From contig NZ_JTHN01000023.1 of the NCBI RefSeq assembly GCF_001399685.1, positions 1 through 58,688 on the forward strand: DNA of 58,688 nt. Reading direction: 5' to 3'. This stretch comes from Paenibacillus sp. A3. GTDB lineage: Bacteria; Bacillota; Bacilli; Paenibacillales; NBRC-103111. The translations under genes and the position numbers were made by a program. Positions 38,801 to 46,524 of the stretch are shown here, in pieces. The first letter of the stretch is position 1. Each line of letters opens with the position of its first letter. Below the pieces are notes generated by a model. It did not search any database, was not told the origin of the DNA, and saw only the letters and a list, made by a program, of their open reading frames with translations.

Positions 38801-39733
38801 CGCGGGGCTCAAGTTATACTCGCTCATCGAGGTCAAGAATTCCTCGCACAAGTCGGGGGAGATCGGCTCCGCACCATTGAATATTTTGCGGACATGCGAT
38901 AAGTCGTAGGCGCCGCCGGCCGATTTTTTCATAAACTTTAAAATATACCGATACCCGAAGTTCGGCGAGAACAAAATCGTGGAGCGGTGCTGACTGGCCT
39001 TCTCCAGCCAGATCGTCGGCCTTCGGACGAAGTCGTTCGTCTGGATCTGCACCTGATCGATGTTGCAAACGACCGGCATCAGATGACATCCGATAATGCC
39101 CATATCGTGAGTGAGCGGCAGCCACGTCAGCAGACTGTCCGCCTCCGTCATGTTCGAAATGTCGACGATCCCCTCGATATTGGCGAGCAGATTGCGGTGC
39201 GTCAGCACGACGCCCTTGGGATCTCCGGTGGAGCCTGACGAGAATTGGATGAAAGCGGTATCATTTTCTTGACTCTCATGGACGATTCCTTCGGTTTCAT
39301 GGTCGTATACTTCCGCAATGAGAATGACCTTCCTGGAAATGTCCGCGAAAGCGATGCCTTTGCTGTCCGCATATTTCTTCAGGATGTCGTAGTGCTCCGC
39401 ATCACAGATCAAATACGGATTGTTCAACCGGTTCCATACTTTAAAAAATTTCAGCCTGTGCTCATCGTTGCTGCCCGGAGTCACGGGCACCGGGACCATC
39501 CCGCCGAGAATGCCGGCCCAAAACATATAAATAAAATCTTCGTTATCTTTTAATTGAAAAACCAATTCCTCCTTGTGCCGGATGCCTTTGCTTTGCAAAA
39601 AACCTAACATTGTGGAGCTTGTTTTCAATAACTCGCGGTACGAGACCTTCTTTTCCTCGCCCTGCTTCTTCACAAAAACGATGTGTCTTTCCTCGACTGA
39701 CGTTTTGTTAAGAATAATCTCAGTTAATGTCAT
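35837..39733 (-). CDS. Fatty acyl-AMP ligase - ACP - ketosynthase loading protein
   Basis: This 1298-residue protein activates and loads the fatty acid that starts the lipopeptide. The FAAL domain (1 to about 560) has FSSGSTGDPKG near 167, a LPLTHDMG motif and a SPNFGYRY segment typical of acyl-AMP ligases. An ACP follows (LGFSSIQ near 610), then a ketosynthase (about 665-1095) with DTACSSSL (Cys near 843) and NIGHL intact. The HGTGT position reads EAQGTGA: Gln, codon CAA at 36806-36808. The C-terminal 200 residues resemble a post-KS linker (LPTYAFDPLKCW); no AT, KR or aminotransferase follows. The frame is open upstream, but the ATG at 39731-39733 has GGAGG five bases away and is chosen. It is the first gene of the synthetase operon, 21 bp before NRPS 1. 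FAAL-ACP-KS resembles the loading end of iturin-family synthetases but lacks their aminotransferase. Confidence 0.95.
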   Translation of the reverse strand: MTLTEIILNKTSVEERHIVFVKKQGEEKKVSYRELLKTSSTMLGFLQSKGIRHKEELVFQLKDNEDFIYMFWAGILGGMVPVPVTPGSNDEHRLKFFKVWNRLNNPYLICDAEHYDILKKYADSKGIAFADISRKVILIAEVYDHETEGIVHESQENDTAFIQFSSGSTGDPKGVVLTHRNLLANIEGIVDISNMTEADSLLTWLPLTHDMGIIGCHLMPVVCNIDQVQIQTNDFVRRPTIWLEKASQHRSTILFSPNFGYRYILKFMKKSAGGAYDLSHVRKIFNGAEPISPDLCEEFLTSMSEYNLSPAAMYPGYGLAEASLVVSFPDASEENIRTFYIDRRRMNLGQEVVFLDDKHSAHAAAFVDVGYPIKHTSVRITNAEREPVKDNIVGFIEIKGENVTSGYYNMKEKTKEVLNSEGWLNTGDVGFMRNGRLVVIGRYKDVLFLNGQNHYAHDLERIVLEVAGIPLTEAEVAIGGVRDYKQQTEEVAAFVKFSKKPEDFLSVESNVKREVSLRAGIQIAYVVPIKQIPKTTSGKVQRFNLVERFEAGEFVPVLNELADARKLKERQEHQELSGLERAIASVCQEYLEGAEVGLTDNFFELGFSSIQLNQIAFALQELYGDKVRMPDLYANPTIRELARYIQYGSKAGPDEGRLPRTDEGNVRSRSGEVAIVGIAVKLPKADNLDDYWETIISGRETVGDLPANRQADLAAYAAKEGYDPDRLRYHRASYLDEIDTFDYPYFKILPVEAVAMSPAQRLFLETAAKAFEDAGYGGSRLKGTKTGVYAGYIGDLDGYKYQRMLALSQDASTPTGYLSSNIAGRVSYIFDLKGPALMVDTACSSSLVALDLACEAIRNGQCEQALVGGVRLKTVPVDDGFKAGFESADGRSRPFDSSGGGTGEGEGVIAVLIKPLSAAVRDRDPVYAVIKGSAVNHDGASAGMSAPNPAAQTAAIVEALQRAKVDPATIGYVEAQGTGAPAGDPIEVQGLTDAYAQFTSDTGYCSIGSVRANIGHLYEVSGLSSLVKCCLMLKHKQLPSLANFKEANRQIRFEESPFYVARAAADWQPIGGVRRCAINNFGFSGTNAHVILEEFVDTDGGGAQRSDSGGTLHLFTLSAKSKTVLKRLVEQYIRYLERNGDARIEDVCYTAGTAREHYEVRVAVLAYSTAELLTKLKRFDHKTQVAEKVFYGVHKKVKLSKTVKNVGELNENDVEQLSRSGNQLLVELDLANGESQLLRVAQIYTRGAELAWSLLYDRQPARRIHLPTYAFDPLKCWPSFELASDAAREIAASEAGAT
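36448..37741 (-). other. Ketosynthase domain lacking the HGTGT histidine
   Basis: Condensing ketosynthases use a Cys-His-His triad. Here Cys is present (DTACSSSL) and the second His is present (NIGHL). The first His is replaced by Gln in EAQGTGAPAGDPIE, a one-base change from CAY to CAA. In trans-AT polyketide synthases, KS domains missing this His are regarded as non-elongating (KS0) and thought to pass the acyl chain on by transacylation. By analogy this domain probably transfers, rather than extends, the fatty acyl chain. Confidence 0.8.
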
Positions 39734-39841
39734 AAGCCCCTCCATTTTTGCGCTAAGACTGAAAAACACATACAGTCATACCATAAAAATTGCAGCTTTT
39801 GAGCTAACATAGGGGAAAAATAGGATAAAAGCCTTGGAATA

Positions 39842-39870
39842 AGGATACACTAATCCCTCCATTTGGTAAA
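39842..39870 (-). promoter_or_regulatory. Candidate promoter of the lipopeptide operon
   Basis: On the minus strand, TTTACC (39865-39870) is followed by a 17-base spacer and TATCCT (39842-39847). Each hexamer matches four of six sigma-A consensus bases. It lies about 110 bp upstream of the loading gene and downstream of the terminator of the ABC permease, so the operon needs a promoter in this gap. No other convincing pair was seen. Confidence 0.35.
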
Positions 39871-39918
39871 TAGGAAAAACGCATTAGTCCCCTTTCGTTG
39901 TTCAATCCAACTCAACCC

Positions 39919-39950
39919 AAAAAACCGGACCTGAGCCAGGCCGGTTTTTT
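39919..39950 (-). terminator. Terminator after the BceB-like permease
   Basis: This is an inverted repeat of about 9 pairs (ACCGGCCTG with CAGG-T-CCGGT) followed by a T-run on the minus strand and preceded by an A-run, so it could work in both directions. It lies just after the permease stop and separates the transporter operon from the synthetase operon. Confidence 0.8.
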
Positions 39951-39973
39951 CAGCTTCCCGTATATTGCTGCAC

Positions 39974-41890
39974 TTATTCTTCATAAACCATTTTCGTATA
40001 ATTTTTACTGATTCCGACATAAAATGCGACCATGACCAGGACGAATAGTCCTATCCCCAGCACCATTTGCAGGAAAAAGTTCACATTCATCACCTTCTCC
40101 AGCATGTCCATCGCAACGACGCTGTGGGCGATTCCGACGATGACCGGCAGCACGAACGCGATTCCGACTTGCAGATAGACGGACCGTTCCACCTCTTGTT
40201 TGCTCATGCCGATTTTTTTGAGAATCGCATACTGCTCTTGATCCGAGAACGCGTCGCTTAATATTTTAAAATAGATCGTACTGAACGTAGCCAGCACAAA
40301 AACGATCGACATGATCAGCCCCAGGAAGAAAAACGTTCCGAGCGTGTAATAGTCCTGCGCAAATTGCTTCATCGTTCCGTTCACTTTGCCGTCGGGTACG
40401 ATTCCGGCAAGCGTCCGGACCAGCGGTTCGCTGTTTTCCTGTCCGGTGATCCGAATGCCGTTAAACGTAATTTCCGGGCCGCGCTCCCTCGCCTTCTCGT
40501 ACGCGCTGTCCGGCATGACATAAATATTTTTATTGCCGAATTTGGGTACGTTTCCCGTCACGGGCACCTGTTTGGCCTGCTTCAGTGTATACGTGTTTCC
40601 GTTCCAGCGGATCTCTTCGCCGCCTACCCGAATCGGCGATGCCAGCGTGTTTGCATTTATTATAAAGACGGCTTCGGTTTTATCCGGATCGATTTGCCTG
40701 AGCAAGGTCTCCGAACCGGGATATTGCAAAAATTGCAGTGTCTTTGCGAGCTCCGAATAGCCGATAATATACGCGTCGTTGTTGAAATCCACCTTTTGAC
40801 CGCTCGTATATTCCACTTTCCCCGGCACCATATGGATGGGGTTCCAGCCGAGCAATTGGTGCTCTGACGCGCCGATCGCTTCCATCACTTTCACCTTGAC
40901 CGCCGGATCGCTGCCTTCATAGCTGATGCTGTACGGCGCTTCAATGAGCTCGTGATCCTTCGCGTACTGCTTGAACGCCAGGCTGACACTGAAGGCGGTT
41001 ACCGTAGCCGCCGCCAAGATGGCCGTCATCGCCAAGCTTCGGTAATTCGACTTCAGCCTGAAAAAAATGTTGCTGACGCTCACCAGCCTGACGTTTTTAT
41101 AGACCATATGCTTGGCCTTGACCCATCGGCTGAAAACAATCGTCAGGAAGCTTCCGAAGAAGAAGTAGGTACCGAAGCTGACCAGAATCAGCGTCGCCAT
41201 CGAAGCAGACAGCAGATCCGATATCCAACGCGTAAAGCCGGATGCCACCGCATAGCCTGCGGCGATCAGAATAACCCCCAAGATGCCCTTCGCATAATTC
41301 AACTTAGGGACAACGGGCTTCGCTTTCGTCGCATGGATCATTTGGATGAGCTGGCTTTTTTGAACTTCCCGGAAATTTTTGAACCCCAGCACTACGAAGA
41401 TGATGCCGAACACGATCACGAGCTGGATAATCGCCTTTATGGAGATCATGAACGGGATTTCGGCCTCCAGATACATCGCTTTTCCGAGAAGCATGAAGAA
41501 CAGCTTCGAAAACAAAATGCCCGCCGCCAAGCCCAGAACCAAGGACAGCATGCCCAGAAGCATACTTTCGATGGCGAATACTCTTCCGATCTTGGAGGTG
41601 CTGATGCCCATCAGCATATAAATGCCGGTTTCCTTTTGCCGCTGCTTGAAAAAAAATCCGTTCGCATGCCACATAAAGAAAACGACGGTGCACATCAAGA
41701 CGAACCCGCACGTCATGCTCGCCACCGTGGCGGATTGCAGCCGAGCCGTAATTTGCGCGAACGTATCGTTATATTGAATGGCCACGAAATTATAGTAAGT
41801 CGCAACGGTTACGACCAGAACGATCAAGTAAAAACCGTAGATTTGCAAATTGTTTCTGAGCAGCGTGCAGGCGATCCTAAAGGAATTCAT
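39974..41890 (-). CDS. BceB-type ABC transporter permease
   Basis: This 638-residue integral membrane protein of the FtsX/BceB (peptide antibiotic) type is predicted to work with the adjacent ATPase to remove or sense cell-wall-active peptides. The layout fits the family: an N-terminal hydrophobic pair, a central set of membrane helices to about residue 300, a large hydrophilic, probably extracellular loop of about 200 residues (about 310-520) thought to bind peptide in this family, and three C-terminal helices. The start overlaps the ATPase stop by 14 bp and has GGAGG eight bases upstream, so translation is coupled. Position next to a lipopeptide synthetase suggests self-resistance to its product, but it could sense other peptides. 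No BceS/BceR pair is in the window. Confidence 0.9.
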   Translation of the reverse strand: MNSFRIACTLLRNNLQIYGFYLIVLVVTVATYYNFVAIQYNDTFAQITARLQSATVASMTCGFVLMCTVVFFMWHANGFFFKQRQKETGIYMLMGISTSKIGRVFAIESMLLGMLSLVLGLAAGILFSKLFFMLLGKAMYLEAEIPFMISIKAIIQLVIVFGIIFVVLGFKNFREVQKSQLIQMIHATKAKPVVPKLNYAKGILGVILIAAGYAVASGFTRWISDLLSASMATLILVSFGTYFFFGSFLTIVFSRWVKAKHMVYKNVRLVSVSNIFFRLKSNYRSLAMTAILAAATVTAFSVSLAFKQYAKDHELIEAPYSISYEGSDPAVKVKVMEAIGASEHQLLGWNPIHMVPGKVEYTSGQKVDFNNDAYIIGYSELAKTLQFLQYPGSETLLRQIDPDKTEAVFIINANTLASPIRVGGEEIRWNGNTYTLKQAKQVPVTGNVPKFGNKNIYVMPDSAYEKARERGPEITFNGIRITGQENSEPLVRTLAGIVPDGKVNGTMKQFAQDYYTLGTFFFLGLIMSIVFVLATFSTIYFKILSDAFSDQEQYAILKKIGMSKQEVERSVYLQVGIAFVLPVIVGIAHSVVAMDMLEKVMNVNFFLQMVLGIGLFVLVMVAFYVGISKNYTKMVYEE

Positions 41891-42638
41891 GACTGGTCCC
41901 TCCCATAACCGCTAGCATATTCAGCACCTTCTTGAAAAGCTCCTGCTTGTTGCCGTCGCTATCCAGCCTTCCGTGAATCCGGCCGTCCTTCAAAAACATC
42001 ACTCTGTCGCAATAGCTTGCGGCTACGGCATCGTGGGTCACCATAATAATCGTGGTGTCCAGCTTTTTGTTGACGCTTTTGAAGCATTCCAGCACCTCGG
42101 ACGACGATTTGGAATCGAGTGCCCCTGTCGGTTCGTCGGCAAAAATCACTTTGGGCGACGTAATCAGCGCCCGGCATATGGCGGCACGCTGCTTTTGCCC
42201 GCCCGACAATTCGTACGGGTATTTATCGAGCTGCTCGGAAATGCCCAGCAATTGCGTCAGCTCGTCGATTTTGCTCAAGATGATTTCGAGCTTGACGTTA
42301 TTCAGCGTAAGCGGCAAAGCAATATTGTCCCGGATGGTCATATTGTCGAGCAAATTGAACGCCTGAAACACGAACCCGATCGTATCTCTCCGGAATTTCG
42401 CCAGCTCCTTATCCTTAATCGTCGTAATATCGTATCCGTCGATGAAGATGCGGCCCGAGCTGGGCCGGTCAATCGTCGACATGATATTTAACAAAGTCGT
42501 CTTGCCGGACCCTGATGGTCCCATAATCCCGACAAACTCGCCTTCGTCAAAATCAAGGCTTACCTCCTTCAAGGCCAGGAAGGTGCTAGCCTTTTCCCCG
42601 TATTCCTTCGTTACGTCCGACACCTCAACAATTTTCAT
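41877..42638 (-). CDS. BceA-type ABC transporter ATP-binding protein
   Basis: This 253-residue cytoplasmic ATPase energises the permease encoded downstream. Visible motifs: Walker A GPSGSGKTT near residue 40, LSGGQKQR signature, Walker B FADEPTGALD and the VTHD switch histidine. Length and sequence match the MacB/BceA-like export ATPases. The open frame extends 25 codons further upstream, but the ATG at 42636-42638 (MKIVEVSD) gives the normal family length. Its ribosome binding site is weak (GGGG about 11 bases away). The permease start lies inside its 3' end. Confidence 0.92.
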   Translation of the reverse strand: MKIVEVSDVTKEYGEKASTFLALKEVSLDFDEGEFVGIMGPSGSGKTTLLNIMSTIDRPSSGRIFIDGYDITTIKDKELAKFRRDTIGFVFQAFNLLDNMTIRDNIALPLTLNNVKLEIILSKIDELTQLLGISEQLDKYPYELSGGQKQRAAICRALITSPKVIFADEPTGALDSKSSSEVLECFKSVNKKLDTTIIMVTHDAVAASYCDRVMFLKDGRIHGRLDSDGNKQELFKKVLNMLAVMGGTSHEFL

Positions 42639-42686
42639 CACTGCAATAACCCCGCTTGTTGGATTTATTCGATAATGGTTGCTTTT

Positions 42687-42692
42687 ATTATA
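42687..42692 (-). promoter_or_regulatory. Minus-10 element of the bceAB-like operon
   Basis: This is a perfect TATAAT on the minus strand, 48 bp upstream of the ATPase start. The position 17 bases further upstream (42710-42715, AGATGA) is a poor minus-35 box, which fits a promoter needing an activator at the palindrome further upstream. Confidence 0.6.
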
Positions 42693-42746
42693 AAGGGTCG
42701 GCGAAACGATCATCTATGGCCTAAGATTACATTTTGCACCGCTAAA

Positions 42747-42762
42747 GTGACATTCTTGTCAC
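42747..42762. promoter_or_regulatory. Palindromic operator resembling a BceR box
   Basis: This is a perfect inverted repeat GTGACA-N4-TGTCAC, about 55 bp upstream of the TATAAT of the ATPase-permease operon. Response regulators of BceRS-like systems bind TGACA/TGTCA-type inverted repeats with a 4-base spacer upstream of their transporter genes, so this is the likely control site. The binding protein is not encoded in the window. Confidence 0.6.
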
Positions 42763-42767
42763 AAAAG

Positions 42768-42800
42768 ACAAAAAAACCGCTTTTTTGGCAAAAGCGGTTT
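42768..42800 (-). terminator. Terminator after the HXXEE-protein gene
   Basis: On the minus strand AAACCGCTTTT pairs with AAAAGCGGTTT across a short loop and is followed by further T residues. It lies directly after the stop at 42819, upstream of the transporter promoter. Confidence 0.85.
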
Positions 42801-42818
42801 CGGAGTGAAGCTTGAGCT

Positions 42819-43451
42819 TTACATCCCCTTCGGCTTATAAGGTCCTAACTGCTGGTGAGAAAACCGGTAACGGGAGTTCGGGTCCTTCAGCCACATGTTC
42901 CCTTTGATGATCAAAATATAAACGGCGATGATAAAGTAAACGGTGCCCGCAATCCAGTCCGTCGCGCTAGCCAGCCCCTGTGTCACGATATGGTGGACAT
43001 ACCATCCTCCCACAGGAATATGAAGAAACACGACGGCGAACAAACCGGGATTATAGAAGGTTCTCCCTTTCAGGTTGGCAAAAATCCCGTGCCAGATCAG
43101 CTGGAAAAAGCCCATAAGCATCGGAGCGAGACCAAGCCAGATGACATTCGGATACAGCAGGGGAAGCAGGTAAAAGACGTAGGCGATGACCAGATTAATG
43201 ACCATGGCCGATTGCGGATTGAGCGGATACCGGTCCGGTTGCCCGCTTTTAAAAATAAGGGCGTTGAACAAGCCTCCGAAATAACCCGGCCAGCGGTACT
43301 CCTCGAATTGATGCACCAGAATCGCAACAAAGCTCAGCCACAGCATCACGTTAATTTTCGGAATCCCGCTTCCGCTCACGATCAAGTAGAAGCACACGGC
43401 CAGAGCTACAAGCATCCCCAGGTCCTGCCAATACTTTCTTAAGAAATTCAT
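42819..43451 (-). CDS. HXXEE-domain integral membrane protein
   Basis: This is a 210-residue membrane protein of unknown biochemical role. It has five or six hydrophobic segments and the HQFEE motif at residues 47-51 that defines the HXXEE family, plus a later HIPVGG/HH-containing segment. The frame is open upstream, but the ATG at 43449-43451 with AGGAG seven bases away is preferred. It follows the TetR gene after 19 bp and very likely shares its transcript, so it is probably the regulator's target. The family suggests a membrane-bound metal site or enzyme; nothing here fixes a substrate. Confidence 0.8.
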   Translation of the reverse strand: MNFLRKYWQDLGMLVALAVCFYLIVSGSGIPKINVMLWLSFVAILVHQFEEYRWPGYFGGLFNALIFKSGQPDRYPLNPQSAMVINLVIAYVFYLLPLLYPNVIWLGLAPMLMGFFQLIWHGIFANLKGRTFYNPGLFAVVFLHIPVGGWYVHHIVTQGLASATDWIAGTVYFIIAVYILIIKGNMWLKDPNSRYRFSHQQLGPYKPKGM

Positions 43452-43470
43452 GGCTTCTCTCCTATCCTCT

Positions 43471-44055
43471 TCATTTTTCGTGAAAATAGCGTTCAAAGAA
43501 CCAATCGATCTGCTCCCCGACCGGCAGCATCTTCACTCCGGCTCCCGATTCGAGAATCGGCTTCATGAGAGCGGGAAGGAAAATCGCGCCGAACAGCTGT
43601 GTAATCATCATCATTAATTTGTCCGGACGGTCCTCCTGCGTAATCTGTTGCAAAACGGCTTGAATTTTATGAAATCCCATCTCGCGAAGGAATTCGCCGT
43701 ATTCGACTTGGGATGCGAACATCGCGGTTCCGGTGGCGATGATTCGGGAGACGAGCTCCGGGTGCTGCTGAATGACCTGCACGTAAAGCGTCAGAAACGT
43801 TTTTAGCCTCTCTTTCGGCGGCATGGCAGCATCGTCCAAAACATCGAACGTCCCGCGAAAGCCGAGCAGCATAATTTTAATCGCCTCGCTGATTAATTTA
43901 TCTTTGGAGCCGAAATAGTAATTGATCAGCGCAATATTGGTGTCCGAATGGGCAGCAATCTTTCTTATCGTGACGTTCTCAAAGCCTTCCTTCTTGATCA
44001 TGTCCAAGGTCGCTTGCAAAATTTTGTCTTTGGTTTCCATTTGATCCGGCGGCAT
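43471..44055 (-). CDS. TetR/AcrR-family transcriptional regulator
   Basis: This 194-residue one-component repressor has an N-terminal helix-turn-helix (about residues 8-55, with the VTIRKIAAHSDTN and LINYYFGSKDKLI segments typical of TetR) and a divergent ligand-binding C-terminal region. The ATG at 44053-44055 has GGAGG six bases upstream; an in-frame codon six residues earlier lies within that site and is rejected. It heads a two-gene operon with the HXXEE protein. The upstream region holds nested palindromes, suggesting autoregulation. Confidence 0.9.
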   Translation of the reverse strand: MPPDQMETKDKILQATLDMIKKEGFENVTIRKIAAHSDTNIALINYYFGSKDKLISEAIKIMLLGFRGTFDVLDDAAMPPKERLKTFLTLYVQVIQQHPELVSRIIATGTAMFASQVEYGEFLREMGFHKIQAVLQQITQEDRPDKLMMMITQLFGAIFLPALMKPILESGAGVKMLPVGEQIDWFFERYFHEK

Positions 44056-44083
44056 AGGCGTCCTCCTCTTCAAAAACTAAGTT

Positions 44084-44127
44084 AATCATTGATTTAAACA
44101 ATGTTTTAATCATTGTTTAAAATGATT
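44084..44127. promoter_or_regulatory. Nested palindromes upstream of tetR
   Basis: An inner perfect repeat TAAACAATG-N7-CATTGTTTA (44095-44119) is flanked by AATCATT (44084-44090) and AATGATT (44121-44127), making a 44-bp symmetric site in the intergenic region. Size and symmetry fit a TetR-type operator, possibly holding two dimers. It could also affect the metalloprotease gene that diverges to the right. Confidence 0.6.
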
Positions 44128-44266
44128 GTACCATCCTTTTTATTCCAAGGCAATGGGTCAAACGCTGCCGTCTGTGCCTGATCAGCCCCTTACGACTGTC
44201 ATATATTACAATTTAAGTAATACAATGAATTTCGTAACGCATTCCTATCTTGATGGAGGTGTTTTT

Positions 44267-45784
44267 ATGTTCAAGCGTCACAAGCTTTGGAGTACGGTGG
44301 CTGCCGCAATCGTACTCACCCTGGCGGTGCCTACGGCCATGGCGGAAACGGAAGCCCCGATCAGCGCCGAGCAGAAGCAGCCCGCCGATGCCAAAGCTGC
44401 CGCAGACCAGTATCTGAAGGAGCATGCCAAGCAGTATCAGCTTAAGGCCGATTTGTCCGACTTGAAGCACGTGACCACGATTCAAACCGATGCAGGCCAT
44501 TATGTCCGTTATCAGCAAATGGTGAACAACGCTCCGGTCTTTAACCGGCAGGTAACCGTCACCTTGGACCGTTCTTTCCGCAACGCCTTGGTCATCTCCG
44601 GCTACGAGCCCTACACCACGGTTCAACAGGTGTCGCAGCTGCTGCCGTCCGGCGATATGAAGGCCAAAGCGCTCCGGTTCGTCGAAGACCAGGCCCAGGG
44701 AGAATGGGCGCCCTCCTCGGAGGAATACGGCTATACGATCCAGAAGGGCGTCGCTACGCCTACTTACCGCGTCGTCGTTCATACCAAGGCCCCCTATGGC
44801 GCATGGGAAACCTACATTCATGCAGGCAGCGGAGAGCTGCTGCGCAAACGGAATTTGAACCAGCGCGTGAACGGTACCGGCCAAGTGTTCCTCCCCAACC
44901 CTGTCGAGTCGCAAGGCTCCGTCGGCAGCCTCAAAGATAACAACGACAAAGATTCCTCCGAACTGACCAAGCAGTTGAAATCGGTTACCCTCCTCGGCTT
45001 GGACGGCTCCGGTTACCTGCGCGGGCCATACGTCACCATTAACTCCGCCGCCAAGACGTATTCGGCCTCCAACCAATTCAACTACCCCCGTTCCAACGAC
45101 AGCTTCGAGGATGTCATGGTCTACTACCACATCGATACGCTGCAGCGGTATTTGCAGCAGCTCGGCTTTAAAAATGTCAACAACCGTTCCATTAAAGTCA
45201 ACGTCAACGCGTCTCCGGACGACAACTCGTACTATCAACCTTCTACCGGCCAATTGACCTTCGGCACCGGCGGGGTAGACGATGCGGAAGACGCCGGCGT
45301 TATCGCCCACGAATATGGCCATGCGATTCAAGACAATCAGGTGCCGGGCTTCGGCGATTCCCTTGAAGGCGGCTCGATGGGCGAAGGCTTCGGCGATTTT
45401 CTCGGCGCGACTTATGAAGACGCTGCCTCCTCCACCAGCTTCGGCAAAGCGTGCGTAGCCGAATGGGACGCCACGTCGTATTCCAGCGGAAATCCGCCAT
45501 GCCTGCGGCGCTTGGACGAAAACAAAGTATATCCGCGCGATCTCCAAAATCAAGTGCACGCGGACGGCGAAATTTGGTCCCAAGGATTGTACGATATGGC
45601 GCAAACCTTCGGACGCGACGTGGCCACCAAAATCATCATCCAATCCCACTTCTCTCTCACGCCCACAGCCACCTTCAAGGACGGCGCCAAAGCGATCAAG
45701 CAAGCCGATCTCCAGCTTTACGGCGGCCAGCACGCTGCAGAAATCGACCGAATCTGGAAAGCCCGCGGCATTCCCACCAGCTAA
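44267..45784 (+). CDS. Secreted thermolysin/fungalysin-type zinc metalloprotease
   Basis: This 505-residue exported protease precursor has a signal peptide at about 1-26 (basic start, hydrophobic core, cut after AMA). An N-terminal propeptide region follows. The catalytic zinc motif HEYGH is near residues 348-352, and a GEGFGDF segment near 372 supplies the likely third (Glu) ligand, as in gluzincins of the M4/M36 type. It would degrade proteins outside the cell. The frame is open 47 codons upstream, but the ATG at 44267 has GGAGG seven bases away and starts exactly at the signal peptide. It diverges from tetR and ends at a strong terminator. The choice between M4 and M36 subfamilies is not certain. 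Confidence 0.88.
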   Translation: MFKRHKLWSTVAAAIVLTLAVPTAMAETEAPISAEQKQPADAKAAADQYLKEHAKQYQLKADLSDLKHVTTIQTDAGHYVRYQQMVNNAPVFNRQVTVTLDRSFRNALVISGYEPYTTVQQVSQLLPSGDMKAKALRFVEDQAQGEWAPSSEEYGYTIQKGVATPTYRVVVHTKAPYGAWETYIHAGSGELLRKRNLNQRVNGTGQVFLPNPVESQGSVGSLKDNNDKDSSELTKQLKSVTLLGLDGSGYLRGPYVTINSAAKTYSASNQFNYPRSNDSFEDVMVYYHIDTLQRYLQQLGFKNVNNRSIKVNVNASPDDNSYYQPSTGQLTFGTGGVDDAEDAGVIAHEYGHAIQDNQVPGFGDSLEGGSMGEGFGDFLGATYEDAASSTSFGKACVAEWDATSYSSGNPPCLRRLDENKVYPRDLQNQVHADGEIWSQGLYDMAQTFGRDVATKIIIQSHFSLTPTATFKDGAKAIKQADLQLYGGQHAAEIDRIWKARGIPTS

Positions 45785-45862
45785 CGCTTGACTGCGGCTA
45801 GCCTTAGCCGGGCCGCTGTAACCCTCTTCCGCTCACACGACTCATCACCGGAAAATGCAAGA

Positions 45863-45904
45863 GCCTGCAGTCCGCCGTACGCGGCAGATTGCAGGCCTTT
45901 TTTC
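45863..45904 (+). terminator. Terminator after the metalloprotease gene
   Basis: GCCTGCA pairs with TGCAGGC, with an inner CCGC/GCGG stem, followed by a run of T. It is placed about 80 bp after the protease stop. Confidence 0.8.
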
Positions 45905-45915
45905 TTGCGATTAAA

Positions 45916-46020
45916 AGCATAATATCTGACGACAACTTTACCTACGAACTTTCCCGCAAGAAGATCGACAAACGCTTTCGGCACATGTCGTATACCTTCG
46001 ATGACAGTTAACGGATCTGA
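45916..46020 (-). pseudogene. Relic: C-terminal end of an NADP-dependent oxidoreductase
   Basis: The minus strand encodes about 35 residues (LTVIEGIRHVPKAF, then DLLAGKFVGKVVVR) that match the characteristic C-terminus of medium-chain NADP-dependent oxidoreductases of the YfmJ/quinone-reductase type. An in-frame stop lies just before it, the rest of the gene is absent, and the frame runs on into the protease terminator. It marks a deletion that replaced the body of the gene. Confidence 0.6.
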
Positions 46021-46110
46021 ATAATGCTAATTTCTACATATTTGTTATAATACTTATAGTGCAGGTTAGATTAAAAGCCTAGGATAGAGATAATATTGGA
46101 GGTAGTTAAA

Positions 46111-46524
46111 ATGGGAAAGAGTGAGATGTTTAAAGATTTTAATTTTAAATTAGTGGTAATTGAAGCTTTGTTAGATAAAGAGCCACTATTTCTAAAAGAA
46201 TTGACAGACTTAATAGATAAGTATACGAATAATTTCGATTGGTATTCTGGAGCTGGACCAATTGTTGAAATCAGAGATTATTTGGAAGAGTTAACTTTGG
46301 AAATAAGTGATTTGGAAAAGATTGAATCCCTTTGCTTTGATGGGGGGAATGAAATTTATCATATCCTAAAGCCAGATTGGGATGGCGAAGACAGTTTATT
46401 TGATGTAATATCTGTTGAAGGATTTCAGAATCTAAAAAATTTAAAAACAGTGGAATATATTTCACTGTGTTATCCAAAAGTATTAGAACCATTTAAACAA
46501 GCTGGAATTGAAATTGAGGATTAA
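46111..46524 (+). CDS. Small AT-rich hypothetical protein
   Basis: This 137-residue cytoplasmic acidic protein has no signal peptide or membrane segment. It starts MGKSEMFKDFNFKLVVIE and includes an FDGGNEIYH segment and a DGEDSLFDV segment. I do not recognise a characterised function; it resembles small uncharacterised Bacillales proteins, some of which are immunity-like (weak impression). GGAGG sits eight bases before the ATG at 46111; a TTG 15 bases earlier overlaps that site and is rejected. It is markedly more AT-rich than its neighbours and lies between two gene fragments, suggesting separate ancestry. Confidence 0.75.
   Translation: MGKSEMFKDFNFKLVVIEALLDKEPLFLKELTDLIDKYTNNFDWYSGAGPIVEIRDYLEELTLEISDLEKIESLCFDGGNEIYHILKPDWDGEDSLFDVISVEGFQNLKNLKTVEYISLCYPKVLEPFKQAGIEIED

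Noticed and set aside
44213-45733. Minus-strand open frame of about 500 codons opposite the metalloprotease
   Set aside because: The plus frame has the HEYGH motif, signal peptide, ribosome binding site and terminator; the reverse frame has none of these.
45785-46110. Possible small RNA gene in the gap after the metalloprotease
   Set aside because: The only strong structure is the protease terminator; the rest is explained by the oxidoreductase relic and the leader of the AT-rich gene.
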